Shown: positions 1 through 9,952, counted from the stretch's first letter. The stretch: 15,446 bases of DNA from Glomus cerebriforme (GCA_003550305.1 QKYT01000016.1:312478-327923); one strand, 5' to 3'. Numbers and translations are program-made. Notes: generated by a model from the sequence alone, not told the origin.

Positions 1-144
1 TATTTTCGGTTTCTACTGGTGAATATGCAAACATTTTGACTTTTTTAAGAAAAAATAATTTTGTTGAAAGGATTTTTTTTTTTTTAAAAAAAAAAGAAAA
101 AAGAGTTTATAATTTCTTTTCTTTCTTTTATTTTTAACTTTGTG

Positions 145-146
<2 letters not shown>

Positions 147-176
<30 letters not shown>
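147..176. repeat. poly-T tract of 30 bases
   Basis: An uninterrupted run of 30 T residues, followed shortly by alternating AT steps near 196-222. Read on the minus strand it is a poly-A run and could be the tail of a retroposed sequence. I see no recognisable element attached to it and no target duplication, so it is best treated as a homopolymer whose length is probably unreliable in the assembly. Confidence 0.9.
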
Positions 177-177
<1 letters not shown>

Positions 178-971
178 TACAAACAAAAAAGGCTCATATA
201 TATATGTTTTTTTTTATATATAGTATTTTAAATAACCCTTGGTGATATGATATGTTATTATTGTAATCGATAATTCAAGAAAATTCAGGTTAGATCAACA
301 TTTCAAATTCCGATTTTTAAACCACTAAAATAAAGTAAACAGTTATGTCATCGTGCATTTGCTCATATGTAATACCGTAGAGTAATACATATATATTTTG
401 GGGTTTTCCCTTTGTACAAAAAAGATTATCTTTTCGGTTGTTTTCATTTTTGGTGATCAACAGTTTCAAAATAAAATTTATTAGTTGAAAAAAATATGAA
501 AATTTTTGAAAATCGGGAAAGATTTTTTAAAATATTGATTAAAAAAGCATTTTGTAAAATTTAAAATGAATGAAAATGAGATGATATTTTTTTTTTATTT
601 AAGGTAATTCGATTAAACATTTTTTTTTTCATGAGTAAAAAAAAAAAGAAAATCATTTGTCGGTTTATCCTTTGTTTTCCGTTCATGCAAAAACACACGA
701 CAACGAAAAAAATCCTAGTTGCTCTTTGTTGATCAATTTAAAATATAGTAATTAGATAATCCAAATAATTTATAAAAAGATGTTGCACTAATTAAATGTA
801 ATTTCCACCTTTTTTTTTTCTTTTCATAAAAGGAAAAAAAATAAATAAAAACGTTTATTTTTAAGAAGAAAAAAAATTTTTTTTTTTATATTTGATAATT
901 TAAATTAATATAATAAGAATTTTCCTAAAAATTGCGTGACCTTCTTTTCCTTCTTTGTAAATCTTCTAGAC

Positions 972-1020
972 TTGTTTCACAGAAATGAAACAATTCTGCA
1001 TTATTCCGTAATTGTACGGA
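972..1020. other. two adjacent small perfect hairpins
   Basis: The first has 8-base arms (972-979 and 986-993, TTGTTTCA/TGAAACAA) with a 6-base loop. The second has 6-base arms (1005-1010 and 1015-1020, TCCGTA/TACGGA) with a 4-base loop. A GC-richer stretch and a T run follow to about 1055. The pair could form in RNA or be protein-binding dyads. I could not fit a tRNA or other known structured RNA here, and no transcript is evident, so the function is unknown. Confidence 0.4.
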
Positions 1021-1387
1021 CTCTCGGATTCAAAGGCGAAGTCTAAGGCTTTTTCTCTTATACTCCAATACTATAATACTCCAAATACTCCAAATACTAT
1101 ACAATATTTTCTTTATTTTTAATCATGTTCGGGCTGAAGTTATCATTCTCTATATAGTGGATTAAACGGCTGCTACCTTACATAGTAACAATAGTATTAT
1201 TATATTGACCTACGGCAACGGTTAATAACGTCACCACATCATGTTATTGTAATAGACGTCATATCATATGATCTAATTACATTTTAGGAAAGGAATACAT
1301 CATAATTCTTTCTAAATACAATCTCATATTCTTTCTTATTCTTTTAAAAGTCGTTATTCACTTTTTGGATTTTATATCGTTATTTTT

Positions 1388-1405
1388 TTATTATTATTAT
1401 TATTA
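1388..1405. repeat. (TTA)6 microsatellite
   Basis: Six tandem TTA triplets followed by a T-rich run. It is a simple sequence repeat in noncoding DNA, with no associated gene in any frame. Confidence 0.85.
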
Positions 1406-2362
1406 TTTTTATTTTTAATTTTTGCTCGGAAATTGCTCGGAAAAAAGAATACAAAATATTATTTAAGACTCTTTTTATTATCTGCATCTATTTTTTTTTT
1501 CATGCATGTATTTTTTATGAGTCTAAACAAACTCACATTAACGTTATTAAAGTATAGTAAGTAGTATACACGTAGTTTCGCATTAAAATTTATAAAGCCG
1601 TACATTCTCACCTGATAAATGCATACTTTCCAATAGTTAATCAAAAAAATATTTAACATTTTAATAAATAATAAACCCCATATTTTGACAATAAAGACTT
1701 TTTCAAGGTTAAGTTTATTTTATTTCTCATTATAATATTTTTTTTAAACGCATATGACGATATATTACATATAAAAATCTTATTATTAATTTAATTAAAT
1801 TTTGAAACTACTTTTGAAATTAAATGATAAAAGCGTTTTAAGCGTATTTGAAAGTACATGCTAGAAGAAACATGGCTCCATGCTGATAGAATTTATCATG
1901 ATATCATTCATTCCCAAATAAGTTAAACTATTAATGTGTTGTTATTTAAAAAATGCATTGAAATGTGTCATGTGTAATGAATATAAACATATTACTTTTA
2001 GATTCCGAGAAGAATAGAAGATTTTTATTTATTTACTTTTTCATTATTCGTTGTCATTGACCTTTTTTTTCTTTTTTTTTATTGGCCAAAAGTAAATCAT
2101 ACCATTATTTCTTTAATAGAATATACTGCATCAAATTTGTCATGTATGTCATGTACTCCATCGATCTTGTCTACTAAATTAAGAATAATCATTATAAAGC
2201 TCTGATGATCGTTCAATTAAAATTCAAAAAGGAAATTTTTTTATTTATATTTAAGACAAATGAATAAAGGAAAAGGTGATGATTATTATTTTCTTATTTT
2301 TTTTTTACGGTCAAAATTCGGAATCGTTAAGAAATGAAAAAATTTTCTTTTTAAAGAGTTAT

Positions 2363-2435
2363 AGTAAAGTAATTTAATTTGTACAGTATAATTTTTTTTT
2401 TAAAAGTAAAATTACTTTATTGAACTGTACTGTAC
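2363..2435. repeat. interleaved inverted repeats
   Basis: Two pairs of arms alternate rather than nest. The first pair is 2363-2377 with 2407-2421 (13 of 15 bases complementary, built on AAAGTAATTT). The second is 2381-2388 with 2428-2435 (GTACAGTA/TACTGTAC, perfect). In RNA this order would give a pseudoknot-like topology. In DNA it may be the relic of a small inverted-repeat element. Low complexity makes a chance origin quite possible. Confidence 0.35.
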
Positions 2436-3360
2436 ATATAATGAGGTTGCATCGGGATATGCACATGTCGATATACAGGAATCGGTTACATCCATGTTTT
2501 TTTTTCTTTGTTAAAGAAATTAAAATTGTTTTTGAAATGACGTAATTAATAAAAAAAAATCATTGATATACAGTACTTTTTTTGTGTCACTTAAACTAGT
2601 TAATTATTTAGTTTTTATTAGGATATTCTTCCGGGAATTTTTTTACCGTATCAGATCACGAATATAAATTCTTTATAAATAGAAATCCTTATATTTACTT
2701 TTACTAACTTTTTAAATGGGAGATGGAAGATTGAAAGGGTTTAAAAAATGTTAAAAGGTTTTTCATTGATTTATACCTTTTTTCGGCTGAAATCATGTTA
2801 AAAAGATTTGTCAATGGAAAAAAAAAGATTATCAATTGGATAATCATTATAATCATTATTCAAGGAGTACAAATTTAATGTCATTTAATGTTATATTGCG
2901 AACACAAAGTTTTTATCTTTAACATTATCGTATTTTATTCGTTGGAAACTTTTTTTTTTTTAAAAAAAAGAGAGTAAAAAAAAGGGTAAAAAATATTTAC
3001 AATGATTTAACATAAAACAATATGATTTAATCAACAAACAATTTATATTCTTATTGATAATTTTCCCTTACAGGAGACAGAAATACACATTATATACAGT
3101 ATATACAGTATGTATTATTAAATGATTCATCGGAATAAAGTTATTTTAAGAAAAAAGAATTTCGTTTTCAAAAAGATGAATCAGGGGCATTTCTTTTTTA
3201 AGAAACTACTTTGAAACGATTTATAATTTGTACTTCACCAATTAGATTGAATTTGTTCTAACAATAACTTTTTTATTAAAAAATTATCTTAATTCTAAAA
3301 ATTCCTCGAATTTCTATTACAAAATTACAGGGGTATGATATCTACATATCTTTACATCAA

Positions 3361-3999
3361 TCGTATTTTTAATATTATATCACAAATTTATATTAGATAC
3401 AAAAATGTTGCTAAAATAATTACTAATACTGCCTATTTATAAAAATATTTTAGTCTAACACATAAAAAATTAGTTATAATTAATGTTATTTAGAAGAATC
3501 TTGTTTAAACCATTATATTCAAATTAAATAGTTGTAATATTTTATTAAAAGTTGTTATTTAATATCATCAGCTAAGTATTATATAATATTATAATTATCT
3601 GACTCTTATACAATTATATTTCATATAGTTATAAGTATTTAATTTTACTAAACTTTTATAAAGTTTTATTATTAATAGGTTATATTTTATATATATAAAA
3701 TGAAAAGAATTTATATATATTATAAATAAAGCTTTAATAAATAACTTTAGGATCTCAAATAAAAAAAAAAATTATTTTATTAACTTTCATATAATTACTA
3801 ATTTTAATAAAACTAATTTAATAATGGATTAATTTTACATTCACCATGATTTACATTATGAACCTTTTAAATGTTTTATTCTGAATAAACAAAGATACCA
3901 TTTTTCTCATTTTGTTTTCTTGTATTTTTTTCAAAGAAAATCTTTTTTTCTTAATAATGAATAATTTTGAATGGTTAGTTTCTTTTATTTGATAATAAT
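3361..3999 (+). other. CpG-free 5' flank of the MULE pseudogene
   Basis: No gene is visible. After the TCG near 3361 I count no CpG until about 4237, which marks this stretch as belonging to the decayed transposon rather than to the spacer on the left. It contains a perfect 18-base AT palindrome at 3684-3701 and is otherwise low-complexity AT. It probably represents the 5' noncoding part of the MULE element. I could not find a left terminal inverted repeat or a target-site duplication, so the element boundary is inferred only from the change in composition. Confidence 0.45.
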
Positions 4000-6486
4000 A
4001 TGGAATTTAGTACCTTTGATTCTAGTTATTATAATAATGAAACAAGTACTTTTATCTTGCCATATTCTGAATTTTTTAATAATGACTTAGCTAATATAAA
4101 CCTTTCATATTTTAAACCTTTTAACATAAACCATTTACCATTCATTATCTTTAAAAACTTCTGAATCACCTTCTGTATCACCTGTATTACCATTTGTATC
4201 ACCTATTNAGCCANTTTTAACTTCAGATNATAATTTCGCAGATATAGATTTTTTGTTATCTTTAGAATCATCTTATAACAATAGTAATTATCAACATAAT
4301 CTTGCTATAGGGGATTCTTTTGATGATTGGTCAATTGTTGATACATTCATGCATCAATATTGTTTAGAACATGGTTTTGAATATCAAATTTTTTGCACCA
4401 ATAATACAAGTGGAGATACTTAAAAAAAAGTATCCAGAACATATATTTCATAAGCAAAATGTTTATAATGCAATTTATAAATTACATCAAAATGATAGGG
4501 ATGAAAAGTCTAATTTAGTGTTATTTCTTAATGTACTTTTTGAAAAAATGACTCATAATTCACATTGAAAGGTTTTTATTAGACATTCTGGCAATAAATA
4601 TCGCTTATCAGGTATTTTTTGAATATTTCCTTTTCAGCAAGAATTATATCAAAGATTTTCTGATGTAGTATTAAGTGATAATACTTATAAGACTAATAAA
4701 TACAATATGTATTTAAATGTATTAATGATAAAGCAAGGACAACTATGAATGATTTTAAAATGTAGCAAATGCACTTGTAGAAGATGAATTATCTTCAATA
4801 TATGTATGAATTTTACAATGTTTGGTAAAGGTAACTGATAATATAATTCTAAAATTAATTTGGACTGATTCTGAACCTGATCTTATTAATGCTATTTCTC
4901 AAATCTTTCCAACAACTCCACATTTTATTGTCTTTATTATATCTGGCAAAATATAATAAAAAGAATCTTAAAGGAAAATTAGGTTTAAAATTTCATTTAT
5001 TTAGTAAAGCATTTTATTCATGTAGAAATACATTAAGTGTAGAATTATTTGAACAATGTTGAACATTTATAATAAATGAATTTTCAGAATGCAAATATTA
5101 TATGACTAAAGCATTATATAGTAATTGAATTAGTTGGGCTAAGGCTTATATACCATTTCAGTTTAATAGTGGTATTCAAAGTACTTAAAGTGTTAAATTA
5201 TTTAATGATATTATTAAAAGATCTTTAAATTCAACAAGTACTTTTTATGATTTTACAGAAGCAATCGATAAAAGATATCAAAAAGAGATCAAATATTGTC
5301 AATTGATGGATTTTAAAATAAAATATATACCAATTGGACTTCTACATATGCATATCTTATCTCAATTTTTTTTAAGTGTTGATAAAATTATTGTGAAATT
5401 TTTAATACCTTTTATATCATCTTTACAACAATTTCAAATTTTATAATCCTTTACTTATGAAAGACAACTAACATCATGTTTATTTGAGGTATGTTAAATT
5501 ATATGTTAAATAATATAATAATAGAAATAGAGTTTAATATAAATTTTTATTATAGGATTTACAAACTGAAACTATGAATGAAAATTTTATAGAAGATATA
5601 GTTGATGAACCACAAATAATATTAAAAGCTATACTTGATAATATGAATATATTAAATATTATTGAAGTATGAAGAATTCGTCAAATAGAAGTCTTTTTCA
5701 TAAAGAAAATCTGGTAGTTTTTTTTAATGATAGACCTATATTTGCACTTGTATAGAATCCATTACTAAAGGAATTATTTGTTAATATTTTTGGCGAGTGA
5801 TGCTTTATTCAAATGCTGCAAGATTTTATATTAATATCATACCTATTAGATGGTATAAAGATGATATTTTAATGAAATTGAATAATACTCTTGATGATTT
5901 ACTAGTATTTATAGCATTAGAGTCATTTACTAAAATAAATACAATATTATTAACAGTAGATTTTACTTTTTAAAGTTTAAGATAACTTTAAGGATTTTGT
6001 TATAAAGAAAATACTCAACAAATTATTTCTTAACAAAATCAGTTTGGTATAATATTTTCAATTGCTAAAACTGCAATTAATATTGCATTAGAAACTGAAT
6101 GTAATACCGAATTAATAAAACTATTAAAAGATTTTATTTTAAATAAAAAAAGGAACTGTGATGAAGATAGTATTGAATTAGAAGATAATAAAGATATAGA
6201 AAATAATAATCAAATTGTTTTTTTATAGCAGAATTTGATTAATCAAACTATAAATCCACATGTTACTAAAATTCGAGAAGCTCTATGCAAAAGAAGGATA
6301 AAGAGTGATATAGAAATTTCAGAAAGAAATCATGTTATATATGAAATTACAAATCAAACTAATATACAAGAAGATGAAGATAATTATATAATATTAAGAT
6401 CACAATGAAAATGTAGATTTTATGAAAAATTAGGCTATTATCAAAAGAAATGTCCTAATAAAAAAAATATTAAAGAAGAAGATTAA
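4000..6486 (+). pseudogene. decayed MULE-type (FAR1-like) transposase gene with SWIM and zinc-knuckle remnants
   Basis: This is a relic of a Mutator-like transposase, the enzyme that cuts and moves its own element. The ATG at 4000 opens a Ser/Asn-rich leader, then FDDWSIVDTFMHQYC, a DNA-binding-like part (4425-4570), and the DDE core. The first Asp (codon 4677-4679) lies in VVLSDNTYKTNKYN and the second (4867-4869) in IWTDSEPDLINAI. The usual third acidic residue reads Lys at 5195-5197 in SVKLFND. A SWIM-like Cys-x-Cys starts at 5743, its Cys at 5779 is followed by a stop, and the expected His is Tyr (5785). FYINIIPIRWYKDD follows. A C-terminal zinc knuckle (6412-6453) has lost one Cys and its His, both to Tyr. 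Several frameshifts and many stops (for example 5060, 5126, 5186, 5670, 5782, 6406) make it non-functional. The family call is strong; subfamily membership rests on memory of Rhizophagus copies. Confidence 0.9.
5489..5555 (+). other. intron in the MULE pseudogene (67 nt, GT-AG)
   Basis: A GTATGT donor directly follows a GAG codon and a TATAG acceptor precedes GATTTACAAACTG. Removing the segment joins ACLFE-like sequence to DLQTETMNENF in the same frame, as expected for this transposase family. The preserved intron shows that the copy is DNA-derived and not a processed retrocopy. Confidence 0.8.
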
Positions 6487-6531
6487 TGGATTTATTATTA
6501 TGTATGTATATTATTTATTGATTGATTTGAT

Positions 6532-6674
6532 GTTAACTGCGGCACTATCGTGCCTTACATATATTTGCAATAAGAATGTAATCAGTAAAATTGTTGAGCT
6601 TTGCTCAACAATTTTCACCAATCATATTGCTTATTGCAAATACAACAGTTATTCAGCACTTCGTGTTGAGTAAC
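6532..6674. mobile_element. foldback element of nested inverted repeats (about 143 bp)
   Basis: The centre is a perfect 29-base palindrome (6587-6615): 13-base arms around a TTT loop. Outside it, imperfect arms lead to another perfect 13-base pair (6562-6574 TATTTGCAATAAG and 6630-6642). Outside that, the left and right ends carry small hairpins (6541-6554 GGCAC/GTGCC and 6654-6668 CAGCAC/GTGTTG) that are themselves roughly complementary between sides. The outermost bases are GTTA and TAAC. The whole segment can fold almost end to end. It is richer in G+C and CpG than both neighbours. It may be a MITE-like foldback, or the terminal repeat of the MULE just upstream. I see no coding capacity and no clear target duplication. 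Confidence 0.65.
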
Positions 6675-6875
6675 TATAAAGTACTTACTTAGTTTTGGTA
6701 AAAATTTTTGATGATGTTAGATAATTGATCTGCTTATTTTTAGTCATTTTTTGTAATACTAAGGGGGATTTATATTGCTTAATTTGGATGTATTTTGATC
6801 AGTATTATATGGTCACATAATTTTTCATTATATTGATATTAGATAAAAAATTTTTCATGTGCGATAATCTAAAAC
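6675..6875 (+). other. short noncoding leader of the second pseudogene
   Basis: AT-rich sequence without a reading frame, between the foldback element and the ATG at 6876. It contains a G-rich patch (AGGGGGAT, 6761-6768) but no recognisable promoter or terminal repeat. Confidence 0.4.
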
Positions 6876-7488
6876 ATGTCATTTTGTAAATATAATAAAG
6901 AAAGATTATTAAAACACAAATATTGTGCTCATATAATAAATGCAAAAAAGGTAATATGTAAGTATAGCAAAATAGTTAAATTAAACTAATGCTATACTAA
7001 AGACTATCTTGACCACCATATTGCTAGTTCTGGATGCAAAATAAGAGAAGGACAGCATAGTATTTACAATTATTTTAAGCCTACCAAAAAAATTAAAGAT
7101 ACTAGCAGTGATAATGAAGGCTAAAATTCTGATATTTATGATAACATGAATGAAGATGATTTATTACAAGTTGATGATCTGGAAGAAGAATAAAATGATA
7201 ATATGCTTGCTTTAATTAATATCAATAAAAAAAATTTATTAAATACTTTACCAAAATCCAAAAAACAGAAATTAATTTGCTATGGACTTCAATCTGAGCA
7301 AATTTCTATGTATATTAAGTATACTCCAGCTCAGTTTGGAGGAACTTGTCATATTGAAGTTATAGCATGAGAATTATTTTCTAAACTGTTTTCAGATAAA
7401 TTCTGTCAGAAAAAACTTAATTATTCTCAAAAAAGACAATTAAATCATGTTTTATTTGCTGAAAGTATTTGGCATATTGATCGAACAG

Positions 7489-7556
7489 GTGAGTTAATTT
7501 TAATATTATCATTTTAAAATAAATAATTTACTAAATACATATTTTTTTTACATTAG
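7489..7556 (+). other. intron 1 of the second pseudogene (68 nt)
   Basis: A GTGAGT donor and a CATTAG acceptor. Splicing joins IWHIDRT to ANCV in frame (GATCGAACAG|CAAATTG), bringing together the conserved Trp-containing block and the Cys cluster. Confidence 0.85.
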
Positions 7557-7969
7557 CAAATTGTGTNNGTGCAAAATCTTGTACAGGGGTTGCAGAAAGA
7601 AGTAATATTTGTTATGAATGTAACTCACTTCATACTGATCGTAATCTTTTTAATAAAATCATAAGAAAGACTCCTTTAATTAGTAATGTTAAATATACAC
7701 CAAAGCATTATTGGAAAGATAATGCACTAAAAAAATATTTACATAGCCGATAAAGCATTAAAAGGAGCATTTAAAAATAAGCCAATATTTAGTGGATTAT
7801 GTGAAGTAATGTGTGATACTGCTAAAAGAAAGTCAAAAAATCAAAGCAAATGATATATTAAATATTCTGAAGAGTTTACGAATTTTCTTGTTATTTTGGG
7901 AGGAATTAGTTCAAGAGCATTGGATTTATTTAGACAAAATTTAGAAGGAAGAAGTATTCAATCAATTCG

Positions 7970-8023
7970 GTAACATAATTTAATATATTTATATTTATTA
8001 ATTTCTTATTTATTAATTTTTAG
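7970..8023 (+). other. probable intron 2 of the second pseudogene (54 nt)
   Basis: A GTAACA donor follows GRSIQSI at 7970 and a TTTTTAG acceptor ends at 8023. The next recognisable block, RNNKDYLTNPDLC, starts only at about 8060 after several stops, so the true acceptor may be elsewhere or the exon start has been damaged. Confidence 0.55.
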
Positions 8024-8348
8024 TACTGATATTAATTATAAATAATAACAATAAATATTTGCGCAGAAATAATAAAGATTATTTAACCAATCCTGACTTG
8101 TGTTTTGAAAATGTGGCATGATTTAAGCGATTAATTGATGCTATTGATTATAGTGGTCCTATAGCTACTATGACTGATAACATGAAACTAAAAGAAAGAC
8201 TACAATATTCACCTATTCTTGGTTGTGTTATTGATTTTATTTTATTAGTAAATGAAACCAAAATTAATATGTATGGAGACCAAATATTATTAATAAAATT
8301 AAAGAACAAAATGCAATAGCTAAAGATGTTCGTGCATACATCTTGCAG

Positions 8349-8417
8349 GTATAATTATTTATATAAATATTTTTAAATCTATTTATATATTAATAATATT
8401 AATACATTTTATTTTAG
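8349..8417 (+). other. intron 3 of the second pseudogene (69 nt)
   Basis: A GTATAA donor follows AKDVRAYILQ and an ATTTTAG acceptor precedes IPLLKFSSVV. The join is between codons (CAG|ATC) and keeps the frame. Confidence 0.85.
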
Positions 8418-8987
8418 ATCCCATTACTAAAATTTTCTTCAGTAGTTATAACATTACTTCCAAACAAAAGGTCTGATAGTGCAGATAATATTACTAAATT
8501 ACAACAAGTATTAATTAAAGATTTTGCTCCTCAATTAAAACTTCACATTTTGTAATTAAGTTCAGATGGAGCAATAGTAGAATATCAAGCTCAACAAAAT
8601 ATAATAGATTTTTCAACTGCTGAAAGACTTTCTATTTGTAAGTCTACACTAAATATAAATTTTAGTTGTCTTATTTTTGAATTTATTAGTTTTGTAATCC
8701 ATATTCAAGATCCCAAGTATGCCAAGAAAACTGCAAGAAATGCAATTATATCTGGTGCACAGCTTCTAATCCTTGAAAATTCATCAGTCCGTTATGATCA
8801 TCTTTTAAAGTAAGTTAACCATCATGATTCAGTAATATTTAAGAATGATGTAATTAAATTGGATAGATAGGATAATGGGGCTGCTTATCAAACATTTTAT
8901 TCTAGTAACTTGAAACAATTGGTAATGCATAATTATTAGTTAGAATCTGGAAAGGAAGGCTTTTTTGTTTATCTTTTTATTATGGGT

Positions 8988-9600
8988 ATATTTTCCGTAT
9001 ATATTTATTATATATTTAAAAATTAAATATATATTTATATTTAATATATTTAATTTAAATAATAATATCAAGTGAAATTGTTGATATCTTTCTTAATTAA
9101 AAATTAGCTCCTTTAAAGTGAATTCATATCATCAGGAAATTTTTTCAAGGGATATATAGCGATATATATCTCTTCATCGTTATTATCATATTAATTATAA
9201 TATGTAATATATATCGATAATAATTGAACTCGTCGAGTGAATTTGATATGAATAAATAGTGATAAAATATCAGATTTTAATCTTAACGATAAATATCGAT
9301 AAATATTTAAACAATAAACATCAATTTTGATAAACACCAATAAATATGCTAATGATAAATAACCTGAAACGATAAGAAATACAAATGATAAAAATCAAAA
9401 TTTAACCAATATAATAATGTTTTATAAAGAATAAATAATCCTTTGCATTTATTTTATTATATAAAATATCATAAAACAATATAAAACTAAACTAAACTAA
9501 CTAAANGAAAAAAATGTAGTGATAAAAATAAGAAAAAATGTTAAATGATAAAAATAAAAAAATGTCAAGCAATAAGTAATAAAAATAAGAAAAAATATAT
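8988..9600. other. simple AT-rich spacer with short repeats
   Basis: No gene. The stretch from 8988 to 9060 is nearly pure A+T. From 9140 to 9360, motifs such as GATAAATAT and ATATATCGATA recur, including a near-palindrome around 9150-9170. From about 9510 to 9600 a degenerate unit of roughly 33 bases containing GATAAAAATAAGAAAAAATGT repeats about three times. The region follows the abrupt end of the second pseudogene. It could be a large decayed intron of it, but no later exon can be found. Confidence 0.5.
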
Positions 9601-9614
9601 AAACAAAAAAAAAT

Positions 9615-9952
9615 GAAGTTTCATAACAAAATGAACATTACGAAACTTACGTTTCAGAAGCAAACTACAAAAAAGAAGAAATGATCGATTAGAAAGTTTC
9701 TAATAAAGAAAGAAAAAATAAAAAAAAATGAAGTTTCATTATGAAACTTATGTTTCGAAAAGAAAGTTTCCAATCCTGAATTCTCAGAGCTAAATCTACA
9801 AAAAAAGAAGAAACGTTTGGTTAGAACGTTTCTTAAAAAAAAAACAAAAAAAAACAAAGTTTCGTAACAAAATGAACATTACAAAACTTACATTTCAGTT
9901 TCTCAAGTCCAGGAGCAAACCTACAAAAAAAGAAAAAACGTTCGTCATTGCA
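9615..9952. repeat. diverged tandem array, three units of about 115-125 bp
   Basis: Units begin at about 9615, 9730 and 9855 with (G/C)AAGTTTC or CAAAGTTTC, followed by a GAAACTTACGTTTC-like dyad and an A-rich half. Units 1 and 3 agree closely over their first 40 or so bases. Unit 2 lacks roughly 15 of these, which creates a perfect palindrome (AAGTTTCAT and ATGAAACTT, 9731-9749). Read on the minus strand, each unit carries a polypyrimidine tract ending TTGTAG and, 14, 44 or 29 bases later, a GTAAGTTT (or ATAAGTTT in unit 2), which looks like an acceptor-exon-donor cassette. The minus-strand frame at 9654-9857 is Phe-rich noise from these tracts and not a gene. Confidence 0.75.

Larger units (their letters stand above)
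1..3360. other. AT-rich intergenic region, no supported gene
   Basis: I find no reading frame of convincing length or composition on either strand. Short frames such as the one at 1459-1659 on the minus strand are rich in Ile, Asn, Lys and Tyr, as expected of translated AT-rich noise. The region has long A and T runs, short hairpins and microsatellites. By hand count CpG occurs about once per 57 bases, close to expectation for this base composition. That sets it apart from the transposon cluster to its right. It may be a spacer or hold regulatory DNA for a gene off the left edge, but nothing here demonstrates a promoter. Confidence 0.6.
6876..8987 (+). pseudogene. truncated copy of a Rhizophagus multi-copy repeat-associated protein gene, function unknown
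   Basis: The protein begins MSFCKYNKERLLKHKYC and carries an N-terminal Cys/His cluster (CKYSKIVKLN ... YLDHHIASSGCK) resembling a small zinc finger. Next come FFKP-like YNYFKPTKK, an acidic stretch (7110-7200), a Cys cluster around 7562-7621 ending CYEC, and long conserved blocks: EEFTNFLVILGG, RALDLFRQNLEGRSI, DYLTNPDLCFENVA, GPIATMTDNMKLK, NAIAKDVRAYILQ, SDGAIVEYQAQQN, IQDPKYAKKTARNAI. I recognise these from a large family in Rhizophagus genomes whose role I do not know; an origin in mobile DNA is inferred from its abundance. Three introns are kept. Frameshifts (about 7740 and 8280) and stops (7367, 7851, 8119, 8868) kill it. Similarity ends at GFFVYLFIMG (8987), although relatives continue much further. 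Confidence 0.75.

Noticed and set aside
1000..1060. Possible tRNA or other Pol III gene, suggested by a GATTCAAAG-like box, hairpins and a T run
   Set aside because: No cloverleaf could be fitted on either strand: the acceptor and T stems do not pair.
1459..1659. 66-codon minus-strand frame as a gene
   Set aside because: Its composition is that of translated AT-rich DNA, it shows no motif, and no flanking signals support it.
4371..4568. 65-codon plus-strand open frame as a separate small gene
   Set aside because: It is an internal slice of the MULE pseudogene, between two frameshifts or stops.
3361..6674. Complete MULE with paired terminal inverted repeats
   Set aside because: The foldback at 6532-6674 has no counterpart that I can find near 3360-3500, so element ends and target duplication cannot be assigned.
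9654..9857. 67-codon Phe-rich minus-strand frame, possibly a membrane peptide
   Set aside because: The Phe runs are translated T tracts of the tandem array and do not represent a conserved protein.
9615..9952. CRISPR-like array
   Set aside because: There are only three long diverged units without constant short repeats or unique spacers, and the DNA is eukaryotic.
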